Shown here piece by piece: positions 26,391 through 34,788 of a stretch of 64,000 bases of DNA. Source of the stretch: JAUSIF01 sp963711595 (GTDB lineage Bacteria; Pseudomonadota; Alphaproteobacteria; Rhizobiales; Xanthobacteraceae); assembly GCA_963711595.1 (NCBI GenBank), contig CAVQER010000007.1:802360-866359 (forward strand). Reading direction: 5' to 3'. A program made the position numbers and the translations under genes. A model generated the notes under the pieces. It made no database searches. It worked only from the letters and a program-made list of their open reading frames with translations, and was not told the DNA's origin. Numbering within the stretch: position 1 is the stretch's first letter; each line of letters opens with the position of its first letter.

Positions 26391-26867
26391 TTACTCGGCC
26401 GCGTCCCGCTTGGGTAATTTCGTCCAGCGAGCGTTGGCCTCGTCGTCCTTCGCCTCCGCTTCGATCCAGGATTTCCCGCCAACACCTTCGACCTTCTTCC
26501 AGAAGGGCGCGCGGGACTTCAAATAGTCCATCAGGAACTCGGCGGCCTCGAACGCAGCCCGCCGATGTTTCGACGCCACTGCGACCAGTACAATCGTCTC
26601 GCCCGGGACGATGCGTCCGACGCGATGAACAATGCGGACGCCGAGCAGCGGCCAGCGGGCTTCGGCCTCTCTGACATGCCGTTCGATCTCGGCCTCTGCC
26701 ATGCCGGGATAGTGCTCAAGCGAGAGCGCCTTAATCTGTGCGCCGTCTTCGTCGCCGCGGCAGATACCGCTGAACGTGACAACAGCGCCGATGTCGTTCC
26801 TGCCGCGAGAGAGCGCATCACTCTCTGCGGCTGGATCGATTGGGCCCTCGGCGATACGGACGCTCAT
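26391..26867 (-). CDS. moaE: Molybdopterin synthase catalytic subunit MoaE
   Basis: Uses the thiocarboxylate of MoaD to put the dithiolene sulfurs into molybdopterin. 158 residues with family landmarks: GAVVTFSGICRGDEDG, LSLEHYPGMAEAEI, RIVHRVGRIVPGE, VAVASKHRRAAFEAAEFLMDYLKSRAPFWKKE-like catalytic stretch near residues 97-128 containing the active Lys. Last gene of the SDR-uvrC-pgsA-moaD-moaE run, 15 bases after moaD and nearly touching the convergent ilvE. Confidence 0.96.
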   Translation of the reverse strand: MSVRIAEGPIDPAAESDALSRGRNDIGAVVTFSGICRGDEDGAQIKALSLEHYPGMAEAEIERHVREAEARWPLLGVRIVHRVGRIVPGETIVLVAVASKHRRAAFEAAEFLMDYLKSRAPFWKKVEGVGGKSWIEAEAKDDEANARWTKLPKRDAAE

Positions 26868-26882
26868 TGGTCCACCAAAGAT

Positions 26883-27134
26883 TTACCCGCCGGTCATCGG
26901 TGGAAACAGCGCTACTTCGCGCGCGCCGGCAATCTTGGCTTCAGGACGCGCATGCACGCGATCGATCGCGGCGCGTACGATGCCTTTGTTCTGAAAGGCA
27001 TGGGCGTATTCCTCGCCCCGCGTACCGAGCCATTCAACCAGATCGGAGATCGTGGTCACTGTGGCGGGCGGCTCGACAACTTCCTCGGGCTTACCGACGC
27101 GCTCCCGAATCCAAGCGAAGTATAGGACCTTCAT
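26883..27134 (-). CDS. moaD: Molybdopterin synthase sulfur carrier subunit MoaD
   Basis: 83 residues, ubiquitin-like fold. It opens VLYFAWIRERVGK and ends in FPPMTGG, the exposed Gly-Gly that is adenylated and thiocarboxylated. A much longer frame continues upstream but ATG 27134, which overlaps the pgsA stop by four bases (ATGA), gives the proper MoaD. Partner MoaE follows directly. Confidence 0.95.
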   Translation of the reverse strand: MKVLYFAWIRERVGKPEEVVEPPATVTTISDLVEWLGTRGEEYAHAFQNKGIVRAAIDRVHARPEAKIAGAREVALFPPMTGG

Positions 27135-27766
27135 CGGCTGTTCGACACAATGTGGCGCAGCCCCGCCTGGAAATAGTCGAAACCGGTGTAGAGCGTGAGC
27201 AGGGCCGAGGTCCACAACAGTGCGAGCCCGATGTGCGTCGTGCCCGGCAGGACGACGTCGCCAGCCGGGCCAGCGAGGAGAAATCCGATCGCGAGCAGCT
27301 GCAGCGTTGTCTTCCACTTGGCGAGTCGCGACACGGGTACGCTCACGCGCAGTTCCGCGAGATATTCGCGCAGGCCGGAAACAAGGATTTCGCGGCACAG
27401 GATCACAAACGCGGCCCACAAGGACCAGCCGCGGATGGTCTCATCCGCCGCCAACATGAGCAGGCTCGCGCCCACCAGAAGCTTGTCCGCGATCGGATCG
27501 AGCATGCGGCCAAGATTGGAGAATCCCCCATACGCGCGGGCGACCCAACCATCAAGCAGATCGGTCACAGCCGCGAGGATGAAGATCGCCAGCGCGACCC
27601 AGCGAAGCCACAGTCCCGCTTCGTAGATCGTGACGCCGAACAGGCATGCGGCAACCGCAGGCACCGCAGCGATTCGGCCATAAGTGAGCAGGTTCGGCAG
27701 CGACAGCGCGCCGCCCGCGGCGGGCGCCGCAGGGATTGGGCGTGCCGTACTTGTCGCCTGCTGCAT
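27131..27766 (-). CDS. pgsA: CDP-diacylglycerol-glycerol-3-phosphate 3-phosphatidyltransferase
   Basis: Makes phosphatidylglycerophosphate, the committed step to phosphatidylglycerol and cardiolipin, in the inner membrane. 211 residues from ATG 27766 (GGAG upstream). The CDP-alcohol phosphotransferase motif is complete: DLLDGWVARAYGGFSN followed by LGRMLDPIADK, giving D-x2-DG-x2-AR-x8/9-G-x3-D-x3-D. Several hydrophobic helices. Preceded by uvrC and overlapping moaD. Confidence 0.95.
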   Translation of the reverse strand: MQQATSTARPIPAAPAAGGALSLPNLLTYGRIAAVPAVAACLFGVTIYEAGLWLRWVALAIFILAAVTDLLDGWVARAYGGFSNLGRMLDPIADKLLVGASLLMLAADETIRGWSLWAAFVILCREILVSGLREYLAELRVSVPVSRLAKWKTTLQLLAIGFLLAGPAGDVVLPGTTHIGLALLWTSALLTLYTGFDYFQAGLRHIVSNSR

Positions 27767-27846
27767 GCTGCACTCCGGATATCGCTGAGAAAGACATTCC
27801 CCAACCGCGGCGTCAATGCGGCGCGCGGTCAAATTCATGGCAGCGT

Positions 27847-29832
27847 TCAGCCATTCGCATGGAAATAGTCGTAAACCGCCTTGGCGGTGGCCGCATTCAC
27901 GCCCGGAACAGTCTCGAGATCCGTAAGTGACGCGCGCTCAATCGCGGCCAGAGTTCCGAAGTGATGCAGTAGCGCACGCTTTCGGGCGGGGCCCACACCG
28001 GGAATTTCTTGCAGGCCGCCGCTGGCAATGTCCCGCTTCCTTCGCGTGCGGTGGGATCCCACTGCGAAGCGGTGCGCTTCGTCGCGCAATCGCTGGACGA
28101 AATACAACACCGGGTCGCGCGGCGGCAGGCGAAACGGCTCACGGTCCGGCATGTGAAAAGTCTCGCGGCCCGCATCACGATCGGCGCCCTTGGCAATGGA
28201 GACGAGACAAAGATCGCCAATGCCGAGGTCGGCAAGGACCTCACGCGCGGCATTCAGCTGGCCGAGGCCTCCGTCGAGGATCACGAGATCGGGCCAAGGC
28301 GAATCCTGATCGCCGTTGCGCGGAGATTCGGCCACGAGCCGCGCAAAGCGCCGCCGCAACACCTCACGCATCATGCCGAAGTCGTCTCCAGGGGTGAGAT
28401 CCTCGGAGCGGATGTTGAATTTTCGGTACTGATTCTTGGAGAAGCCCTCCGGACCCGCCACGATCATCACACCGACCGGCTTCGCGCCCGCGATGTGACT
28501 ATTGTCATACACTTCGATGCGTCGCGGCGGCTGCGTGAGGCCGAACACCTCCGAGACTCCCTTCAGCAAACGCGTCTGGGTGGAAGATTCGGCAAGCCTG
28601 CGGCCCAGCGCTTCGCGTGCGTTGATCAGCGCGTGATCGACGAGTGCGCGCTTGTCGCCACGCTGCGGCACCGTCACCTCGACGCGATACCCGGCTCGGG
28701 TGCGCAGGGCCTCCTCGAGCAAGGCGGGTTCCGCGATTTCATGAGACAGCAGTACGCAGGGTGGACTTACCTTGTCCTCGTAGAACTGCGCGAGGAAACT
28801 TTCCAAAACCTCGCTAGGCCCGAAGGATTTATCCGCGCGCGGGTAGTACGCGCGATCACCCCAGTTTTGATAGTTGCGAATGAAAAACACTTCAATGCAG
28901 GTGACGCCGCCTTCCTGGTGAACGGCGAAAACGTCGGCTTGGTCCACCGTGCGCGGGTGCACGCCTTGGTGCGACTGGATCGCCGACAACGCCGCGAGTT
29001 TGTCGCGTAGAGCGGCAGCGCGCTCGAAGTTCAATGCGTCGGATGCCTCTTCCATCTCCTTGGCCAGCGTCTCCTTCACGTCGCGACTCTTGCCGGAAAG
29101 AAAATCCCGAGCCTCGTCGACGAGCTGGTTGTAATCCGGCAGTGCGATCTCGCCTGTGCATGGCGCCGAACAGCGCTTGATCTGAAACAACAGACAGGGG
29201 CGGGTTCGGCTCTCGTAAACCGAATCGGCGCATGAGCGCAGAAGGAAGGCGCGTTCGAGCGCGGTAATGGTGCGATTGACCGCGCCGACGGCCGCGAACG
29301 GACCGAAATAATCGCCTTTGCGGCTGCGTGCGCCGCGATGTTTCGCGATCAGCGGAGCTGGGTGATCGCCCGTGATGAGGATGTAGGGGAACGATTTGTC
29401 GTCACGCAGCAATACGTTGAAGCGCGGATGGAAGCGCTTGATGAGATTCGCTTCGAGTAGGAGCGCTTCTGTCTCGGTTGCGGTCGAGACGAATTCCAGA
29501 GAGGCGGTGGCTGCCACCATGCGCGCAGTGCGATTCTCATGCCCATTCCGCGCATAGGAGATCACACGCTTCGCGACGTTCTTCGCCTTGCCGACATATA
29601 GAACGTCGCCCTTGCGATCGAGCATGCGATAAACACCCGCACCGGTAGGCGCGAGTTTGGCGTGCCTCAGGATGACGTTGCGGCCGGTCTCGACCGTTTC
29701 GGCGGCGGGTTCGTCTTCAGTCGTCTCCTCGCGCACGAGCTCGACAACCGGCGTGTCCTCGTCGTCCGGTCGCTGTCCAATGGCCTGCTCCGGCTCAGCC
29801 GCCGGATCGACATCGAGTCGCTTGCGCTCCAT
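27847..29832 (-). CDS. uvrC: Excinuclease ABC subunit C
   Basis: Nuclease of nucleotide excision repair; makes both cuts around a lesion bound by UvrB. 661 residues. Domain order: an acidic N-terminal extension of about 50 residues, GIY-YIG nuclease (GAGVYRMLDRKGDVLYVGKAKN), the Cys-rich CLLFQIKRCSAPC segment, UVR domain (ERAAALRDKLAAL), the RNase H-like endonuclease half (EVYDNSHIAG, VILDGGLGQLNAA), and a C-terminal HhH pair (IPGVGPARKRALLHHF). Follows the SDR gene by 48 bases and precedes pgsA. No SOS box seen. Confidence 0.97.
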   Translation of the reverse strand: MERKRLDVDPAAEPEQAIGQRPDDEDTPVVELVREETTEDEPAAETVETGRNVILRHAKLAPTGAGVYRMLDRKGDVLYVGKAKNVAKRVISYARNGHENRTARMVAATASLEFVSTATETEALLLEANLIKRFHPRFNVLLRDDKSFPYILITGDHPAPLIAKHRGARSRKGDYFGPFAAVGAVNRTITALERAFLLRSCADSVYESRTRPCLLFQIKRCSAPCTGEIALPDYNQLVDEARDFLSGKSRDVKETLAKEMEEASDALNFERAAALRDKLAALSAIQSHQGVHPRTVDQADVFAVHQEGGVTCIEVFFIRNYQNWGDRAYYPRADKSFGPSEVLESFLAQFYEDKVSPPCVLLSHEIAEPALLEEALRTRAGYRVEVTVPQRGDKRALVDHALINAREALGRRLAESSTQTRLLKGVSEVFGLTQPPRRIEVYDNSHIAGAKPVGVMIVAGPEGFSKNQYRKFNIRSEDLTPGDDFGMMREVLRRRFARLVAESPRNGDQDSPWPDLVILDGGLGQLNAAREVLADLGIGDLCLVSIAKGADRDAGRETFHMPDREPFRLPPRDPVLYFVQRLRDEAHRFAVGSHRTRRKRDIASGGLQEIPGVGPARKRALLHHFGTLAAIERASLTDLETVPGVNAATAKAVYDYFHANG

Positions 29833-29880
29833 GGGAGAAAAGTAAGGAATTACCTCGGCGAGGGCCAGAGCCGCGCTGTC

Positions 29881-30648
29881 TCACTCACGGATTCCCGCAG
29901 TGTCTGGTGTTTGCCAGGCGATGTGCTGACCGCCATCAACTGACACGATGACCCCGGTGGTGCTGCGGGCCGACGCGAGGAACACGACTGCGTTCGCGAT
30001 GTCCTCAGGCGTTGGACCGTGACCGAGCGGAAGTTGCGCGGTCTGATGGGCAAACTCCTTTGGATCCTGGCGAGGACTGGGAAGTGTCGGTCCTGGTGCA
30101 ACACCATTCACGCGAATCTTCGGCGCAAGCGCTTGCGCCAGCGTGTGCGTTGCCGCGGCCAGCGCCGTTTTCGTCAGTGTGTAAGAGAGAAAGTGCGGCG
30201 TCAGCTTGAACACGCGTTGATCGACGATATTGACGATCGACGAACCGTCAGGCGCCTGCGCTGCAAAAGCACCGGTGAGAAACACGGGCGCGATGAGATT
30301 GATCGCGAATTGATGGTCCCAGCGCTGGCGGTCGAGGTTGCCGACGCCATCGGGCTCGAAGATTGCCGCGCTGTTCACAAGCAACGTCAACGGCCCGAGC
30401 GCCTTGACTGCATCGGGCACGAGTTGCGCGACGGCTTTCTCTTCGGCTAGGTCCGCGACCAGAATCGCGGAGCGGCTGCCCAGCTTGCCGATCTCCCCGG
30501 CAAGGCTTTCGGCCTCCTCCCTCGACCGTCGGCAATGGATTGCGATCGAATAGCCCGCGCCGGCCAACGCGATCGCGATTGTACGGCCGATACGCTGACC
30601 AGCACCCGTGACCAACGCCGCGCCCCGATTTTCCTTCCGCACGCTCAT
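29881..30648 (-). CDS. SDR-family oxidoreductase (FolM-like)
   Basis: 255 residues. NAD(P)-binding motif ALVTGAGQRIGRTIA (about 11-25), NSAAIF, and catalytic Tyr-Lys in SYTLTKTALAA. The TGAGQRIG pattern and overall shape recall FolM/pteridine reductases, which reduce dihydromonapterin or dihydrofolate, but simple short-chain dehydrogenases cannot be split by sight. First gene of a run that includes uvrC, pgsA, moaD and moaE. Confidence 0.88.
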   Translation of the reverse strand: MSVRKENRGAALVTGAGQRIGRTIAIALAGAGYSIAIHCRRSREEAESLAGEIGKLGSRSAILVADLAEEKAVAQLVPDAVKALGPLTLLVNSAAIFEPDGVGNLDRQRWDHQFAINLIAPVFLTGAFAAQAPDGSSIVNIVDQRVFKLTPHFLSYTLTKTALAAATHTLAQALAPKIRVNGVAPGPTLPSPRQDPKEFAHQTAQLPLGHGPTPEDIANAVVFLASARSTTGVIVSVDGGQHIAWQTPDTAGIRE

Positions 30649-30838
30649 ACCGCCGCTTCCAGAAATAGCCTCGGTTCAGCCCGCTTCCGGTCAAGCTCAA
30701 GCCGCCGTCAACGGTTCATTAATCGTACCACCAAAGAGGAGCCATTCCTTGCGCGCGCGTTAATCAGTCGAAATCTCCTAAAAGTTTAGGGTTCGGGCGA
30801 ACGAAGCGGTCAGTATGACCGTGACGAGGAGGGCGACT

Positions 30839-31459
30839 ATGAAGAAGGTGCTGCTCGCGACCATCGCGTTGTTGGTCGCGGGGCCGGCTCTTGCAGCCGA
30901 TCTCGGCGGGCGGCGGACCGGTCCGTATTACGGACCGGAAACGGCGCGCTCGCTCTTCAACTGGACCGGTTTCTATGTCGGCGGTAATGCCGGGTGGGGA
31001 TGGGGTAGCGCACTCGGGACCGATCCAAGCGGATATCTGATCGGCCTGCAGGCGGGATACAATTTTCAGTACGCGAGCGGTCTACTCGCAGGTGTTGAAA
31101 GTGACATCGCGATCACCGGTCTTGATGCAACCGGCGCTGGCGGTACGGTGAGCCTTGACTACATCGGCACCGTTCGCGGCCGACTCGGTTACGCGATGGA
31201 TCGCTTCCTCGTGTATGGAACGGGCGGTCTTGCGTATGGTCGGGGCGACGTGGCGGTCGGCGGCCTGTCGAACACGCAGACACACTTCGGCTGGACGGTC
31301 GGCGCTGGCGTTGAAGCGTTCATCGCGCCAAACATCACCGCCCGTATCGAATACCTGTTCGCCGATCTCGGAAAAGAGACATACGCGACTGTCGCTGGTC
31401 CGGCGCGCGTCGGGTTCGACACGAGCATCGTGCGCATGGGCATGAACTATAAGTTCTGA
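30839..31459 (+). CDS. Outer membrane beta-barrel protein (Omp25/RopB-like)
   Basis: 206 residues from ATG 30839 (GAGGAGGGCG upstream). Signal peptide KKVLLATIALLVAGPALAAD; the mature protein has FNWTGFYVGGNAGWGWG, alternating GLQAGYNFQ and GRLGYAMDRFLVYGTGGLAYG strands, and ends MGMNYKF with terminal Phe, all standard for the eight-stranded Omp25/Omp31 porin-like family of Rhizobiales. Structural role in the outer membrane is known for the family; no specific transport is implied. A terminator follows. Confidence 0.93.
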   Translation: MKKVLLATIALLVAGPALAADLGGRRTGPYYGPETARSLFNWTGFYVGGNAGWGWGSALGTDPSGYLIGLQAGYNFQYASGLLAGVESDIAITGLDATGAGGTVSLDYIGTVRGRLGYAMDRFLVYGTGGLAYGRGDVAVGGLSNTQTHFGWTVGAGVEAFIAPNITARIEYLFADLGKETYATVAGPARVGFDTSIVRMGMNYKF

Positions 31460-31485
31460 CCCGATCCGTTTCGAAATATCGAATG

Positions 31486-31516
31486 GCCCCGGGCGAGAGC
31501 CTGGGGCTTTGCTTTT
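31486..31516 (+). terminator. Rho-independent terminator after the Omp25-like gene
   Basis: GC stem CCCCGGGC pairing with GCCTGGGG (one G-T), loop of four bases, then CTTTGCTTTT on the plus strand, 27 bases past the stop codon. Confidence 0.75.
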
Positions 31517-31675
31517 CAAAAACTTGTCACCGGAATCGGCCCGGTGTGAGGTGAGGAGGCTTTTTTGCCTAGTGCTGTAACCTGGTCGCAGGTCTAGCAT
31601 CTGATCACCCAGAACTGGACCGTGAAGCTTGAGTATCAAGTGGTGATCCTCGCACGCCACTGATGAAAACACGGA

Positions 31676-31698
31676 AGCCCCGGACATGCTCCGGGGCT
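31676..31698. terminator. Terminator-like hairpin between the Omp25 and cold-shock genes
   Basis: AGCCCCGGA, 5 bases, TCCGGGGCT: perfect 9-base-pair stem. On the minus strand it is followed by TCCGTGTTTTC, so it can end the cold-shock transcript; on the plus strand CTTTCGCTTTC follows, so it may act both ways. Confidence 0.65.
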
Positions 31699-31740
31699 TT
31701 CGCTTTCTTGCAGTTTGATGGACATGTCCCTGGCGATCGT

Positions 31741-31956
31741 TTATTCCGCCGGGCGCAAGTTGATAGCTTTTGGTCCCTTGCCACGCTTGTCCGGCTCGAC
31801 TTCAAATGAAATGCGCTGACCTTCGTTCAACGTGCTCAGACCAGAACTCGTAACCGCCGAGACGTGCACGAACACGTCGCGGGTGCCGTCGTCTGGCCGA
31901 ATGAATCCATAACCCTTGTCGCCATTGAAGAACTTTACTGTGCCGGTGATCGGCAT
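31741..31956 (-). CDS. Cold-shock domain protein
   Basis: 71 residues from ATG 31956. A complete cold-shock OB fold: GTVKFFNGDKGYGFIRPDDG (contains RNP1, KGYGFI) and RDVFVHVSAV (RNP2), then EGQRISFEVEPDKRGKGPKAINL. These proteins bind single-stranded nucleic acid and act as RNA chaperones. The frame opens five codons earlier, but the GGGAGTGGGGG site fits 31956. A terminator-like hairpin follows. Confidence 0.93.
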   Translation of the reverse strand: MPITGTVKFFNGDKGYGFIRPDDGTRDVFVHVSAVTSSGLSTLNEGQRISFEVEPDKRGKGPKAINLRPAE

Positions 31957-32074
31957 CGCCCCCACTCCCATTCCCTTCGCGTCGCCCGAACGTCAAGCTG
32001 GCGGACCCGAGGGACTATTTCCTAGGGCATCCCGGGTATTCTGAAAAGCGGCAGGTAGGTCTGCGCCATGACGA

Positions 32075-32920
32075 TCAGGAGACCAGCCATTCGAGCCGGT
32101 AAGTTCGGGATTGATCGCGGCCAAGCGCGTTCGCTAGTGCAGGCAAAAGGGTCTTGAGGTTTCCTTCAAGGGTCCACGGCGGATTGACGGCGAGCACTCC
32201 GCACGCGGCGAGCGGCGCATCGGGGGCAGAAGCGCCGACGGCGAGCTCGGCTCGCAAGATCTTTGGAATTCCGAGCTTGACCACGCGGCGAGCGAACCGC
32301 TCGACCTCGCGGGCGTCCTTGATCGGATACCAGAGCAAGTAGATCCCGGTCGCCCAGCGCCGATGGGCCTCGGTCAGGCCGGCCGCGAGACGGCCGTACT
32401 CGCCCGGCTCCTCGAATGGCGGGTCGATGAGCACAAGCCCGCGCCGTTCCGTTGGCGGGAGCTCGGCTTTCAGCGCAGTCCAACCGTCATCTTCGACGGC
32501 ACGAAGGCGACTTCCTTGTCCGATGAGCGCGGACAGCGCGGCGTATTCTTCAGGATGCCTTTCATGGAAAACAAGACGATCCTGCGAGCGCGTGAGCGCA
32601 ACTGCGATAGCAGGCGATCCCGGATAGGATCGTAGGGTCGCTCCCGCGTTCGGGCCGCGGACTATCGCGAGATAAGGCGCGACGACTTCGTCCGCCTGGT
32701 GTCCGATCGACTTGGCCAGCAGACGGCCAATCCCTTCACGCCATTCATCCGTGCGGGTCGCCGCATCGCTCTGCAAATCGTAGCGGCCAGCGCCCGCATG
32801 GGTTTCGATCACGCAGAATCCGGTCTCCTTCGCACGCAGATGCAGCAGGACGCGGACCAGGATCACGTGCTTCAGCACGTCTGCGAAGTTGCCGGCATGA
32901 TATGCGTGGCGGTAGTTCAT
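32075..32920 (-). CDS. rlmJ: 23S rRNA (adenine(2030)-N6)-methyltransferase
   Basis: 281 residues. It starts NYRHAYHAGNFADVLKHVIL, the RlmJ signature, and carries the SAM segment ETHAGAGRYDL and the catalytic tetrapeptide context VLIDPPFEEPGEY (DPPF in place of DPPY/NPPY). Methylates A2030 of 23S rRNA during assembly and, by older reports, was linked to use of extracellular DNA as food. ATG 32920 chosen; 19 bases downstream of the RNase T2 gene. Confidence 0.95.
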   Translation of the reverse strand: MNYRHAYHAGNFADVLKHVILVRVLLHLRAKETGFCVIETHAGAGRYDLQSDAATRTDEWREGIGRLLAKSIGHQADEVVAPYLAIVRGPNAGATLRSYPGSPAIAVALTRSQDRLVFHERHPEEYAALSALIGQGSRLRAVEDDGWTALKAELPPTERRGLVLIDPPFEEPGEYGRLAAGLTEAHRRWATGIYLLWYPIKDAREVERFARRVVKLGIPKILRAELAVGASAPDAPLAACGVLAVNPPWTLEGNLKTLLPALANALGRDQSRTYRLEWLVS

Positions 32921-32939
32921 GTTCGCCCCGCCGTCAGGA

Positions 32940-33602
32940 TCACCCGCCGCGAACCGGCGGCATGACGACGCGCGGAGTCCGGCAAGCCCGGTGATCGATC
33001 TCGGGGCACGCGCGAAATTCAAGGTCGCGGCTTAAACAGATGTGGATTTCGCGCAGGTGGCGGCTGTCGCAGGTCACAGAGATCATGTTGGCGGCGAGGC
33101 CGGGGTTCGCCTCGAGAAACGCGTGCTCGACTTCAGCCGGCGAAACCATCGTGTACGAGCTCAGGCGAACGAACGGATCCGGAATGGAAATCCGCTCGCG
33201 CGCACGACGCACGGCATCGAAATAAGCTTGTGGTGCCATCCCGGAGCAGGTTCCGTGTTCGCGCCATTCGTGCAGGACCAATGCGCGGGCAGGCATCAAG
33301 TCGAGTGAGGATCGGATCAAGGTTTCGGGAAGCCAGGGCGCGGGATTAACGCAACCGCGAGGATAACCGCGCTCGTACTGCGGCCAAAGACCATGGACGA
33401 CGAAGGCGAACGGGCGTCCTCGCCGGCACTGTTCGTCGCCGCTGCGCTTGTTGCCCACCGCCTCGCAGTATGAAGGCGACCAGGAGAGGGCCAGGACGTA
33501 GAAATCGAACTTGCCGGGATCGCCGCGATTCTGCGCCAAGGCAGGAACGGCGAGGAGGAAAGAAACGATGAGCGCGGCGACCAAGCCGCGCGTGCGGGTC
33601 AC
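32940..33602 (-). CDS. Exported ribonuclease T2 family protein
   Basis: 220 residues. GTG 33602 overlaps the stop of the preceding gene (GTGA) and gives a signal peptide (GLVAALIVSFLLAVPALAQ). Both catalytic blocks are present: FVVHGLWPQY (CAS I) and LHEWREHGTCSG (CAS II), each with its active His. Several Cys (SYCEAV, QCRRG, GCVNPAP, GTCSG, HICLSR) fit disulfides. Family members cut single-stranded RNA in the periplasm or outside, for phosphate or nucleotide scavenging. rlmJ follows closely. Confidence 0.92.
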   Translation of the reverse strand: MTRTRGLVAALIVSFLLAVPALAQNRGDPGKFDFYVLALSWSPSYCEAVGNKRSGDEQCRRGRPFAFVVHGLWPQYERGYPRGCVNPAPWLPETLIRSSLDLMPARALVLHEWREHGTCSGMAPQAYFDAVRRARERISIPDPFVRLSSYTMVSPAEVEHAFLEANPGLAANMISVTCDSRHLREIHICLSRDLEFRACPEIDHRACRTPRVVMPPVRGG

Positions 33603-34036
33603 GGCCGCGCTGCCCGGCAATTCGGCGAGTAGGCGAGGTTCTGGTCCCAGCCGACCACGCACCACTCGACCCCGTAACCGACTCCGGCAAAGCCACCCTT
33701 TTCGATGATCGAGTAATAAACCGTCGTGTCACGGAGATTGGAGACACGGACCTTCGCGCTGCAATAGCGGCGCGGAACGTAGCTTGGTCCCCATGGGCGG
33801 TAGCCGATCTCGCGCACGTCGCCGAACTGGGTCAACTGATCCGGCGACCCCCAAAAGCGCCATTCCTTGTAGCCGAATCGCCATGAAATCGTGCTGAGCG
33901 CAAACGCGCTGTCACAGGGCGGAATATAGCCATGATAGCCGGTGACCAGGCGCTCGAGCGGGCCTGCGTAGGTCGACGCCGAAGTGACGCACGCGAGCGC
34001 CATTCCGAAAATCAAACCCGTGATTCTGCCCGTCAT
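33599..34036 (-). CDS. Exported hypothetical protein coupled to RNase T2
   Basis: 145 residues from ATG 34036. Signal peptide GLIFGMALACVTSASTYAG; mature part with several aromatic residues and four Cys (PPCDS, RRYCS, EWCVV, PNCRA), suggesting two disulfides. SWRFGYKEWRFWGSPDQLTQF and SLRD-like VSNLRDTTVYYSI are notable but I do not recognise the family. Its stop overlaps the GTG of the RNase T2 gene by four bases, so the two secreted proteins are probably made together. Confidence 0.7.
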   Translation of the reverse strand: MTGRITGLIFGMALACVTSASTYAGPLERLVTGYHGYIPPCDSAFALSTISWRFGYKEWRFWGSPDQLTQFGDVREIGYRPWGPSYVPRRYCSAKVRVSNLRDTTVYYSIIEKGGFAGVGYGVEWCVVGWDQNLAYSPNCRAARP

Positions 34037-34205
34037 CGTTTCGACTCCGCTTTGCTGAACGATGAGACCGGCGCAGGCGCGGGTCAAGCGTGCTCGCATC
34101 AGATCAGTGGAACGTCGCAATTATGCCACGCTACGCGATGCGCGCAGGACTTGCGCCGGCGGGCTGGCTTTTCTAGCTTGGCCTCCCGCTGCTTCGGAGA
34201 TGTCC

Positions 34206-34778
34206 ATGTTCGTGCTCGACGCGAAATCGGAGCGAATTGCCGCCTTGCTGCTTGGCCTCCTGATGGCGGCGACGCGCATTCATCACTTCGGTGTGGGAAC
34301 GATCGCCCCCGACGCGTCGACTGGTGTGTTTTTCCTCGCGGGATTGATCCTAGCCAGTCCGGCCTGGATCGTGGTCCTCGCAATTGAAGCGATCCTGCTC
34401 GATGCCGTCGCGCTCGGCCTCGTGGGTGTCGCCGACGCATGCATGACGCTCGGCTACTGGACGCTGTTCGCGGGCTACGGCGCGCTCTGGTACGCCGGCA
34501 GGCTCGCGCGACGGATGGAGAAACTGGATGTGCTCAATGCCGGCAAGCTGATCGGCTTGGCGACGGTCGGCACAATTCTGTTCTTTGTGCTGTCCAATGT
34601 CGGCTACTACTTCGGCGGCGGTTTTGAGCAAAGCATGGGCGCTGCCGAATACGTCTTGCGGGTCAGCAGGTACTTGCCGCCCTACCTGTTTTCGACCCTT
34701 GGTTACATCGCCGGCGGGGTAATCGTCTTCATCGCGTCGTTGCGTCTGCGTCCGGGCGGCAAGTTGGCGGCCCGTTAG
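34206..34778 (+). CDS. BtuM-like ECF-type vitamin B12 transporter
   Basis: 190 residues, six predicted membrane segments. ATG 34206 is preferred because GGAG sits seven bases ahead; ATG 34200 would leave no spacing. The sequence matches BtuM, a solitary ECF S-component that takes up and decyanates cobalamin: RIHHFG at 24-29, an Asp at 66, the Cys ligand in DACMTLGYWTLFAGYGALW (Cys79, Tyr84), and an Arg at 152. These sit at the positions I recall as conserved in the Thiobacillus denitrificans protein, offset by one. No ECF module genes are next to it and I see no convincing B12 riboswitch. Confidence 0.75.
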   Translation: MFVLDAKSERIAALLLGLLMAATRIHHFGVGTIAPDASTGVFFLAGLILASPAWIVVLAIEAILLDAVALGLVGVADACMTLGYWTLFAGYGALWYAGRLARRMEKLDVLNAGKLIGLATVGTILFFVLSNVGYYFGGGFEQSMGAAEYVLRVSRYLPPYLFSTLGYIAGGVIVFIASLRLRPGGKLAAR

Positions 34779-34788
34779 ACTTTCCGCC

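Noticed and set aside
29832..29880. SOS box before uvrC and uvrB
   Set aside because: No GTTC-N7-GTTC pattern in the gaps upstream of 29832 or 43542.
31517..31675. Small RNA between the two hairpins after the Omp25-like gene
   Set aside because: Terminator at the right end and a T-rich stretch are suggestive, but no promoter or conserved fold was found.
34037..34205. Possible cobalamin riboswitch before the BtuM-like gene
   Set aside because: Only GAGACCGGC resembles part of the B12 box; the other conserved riboswitch blocks (GGTGCC, GCCACTG and the rest) are absent.
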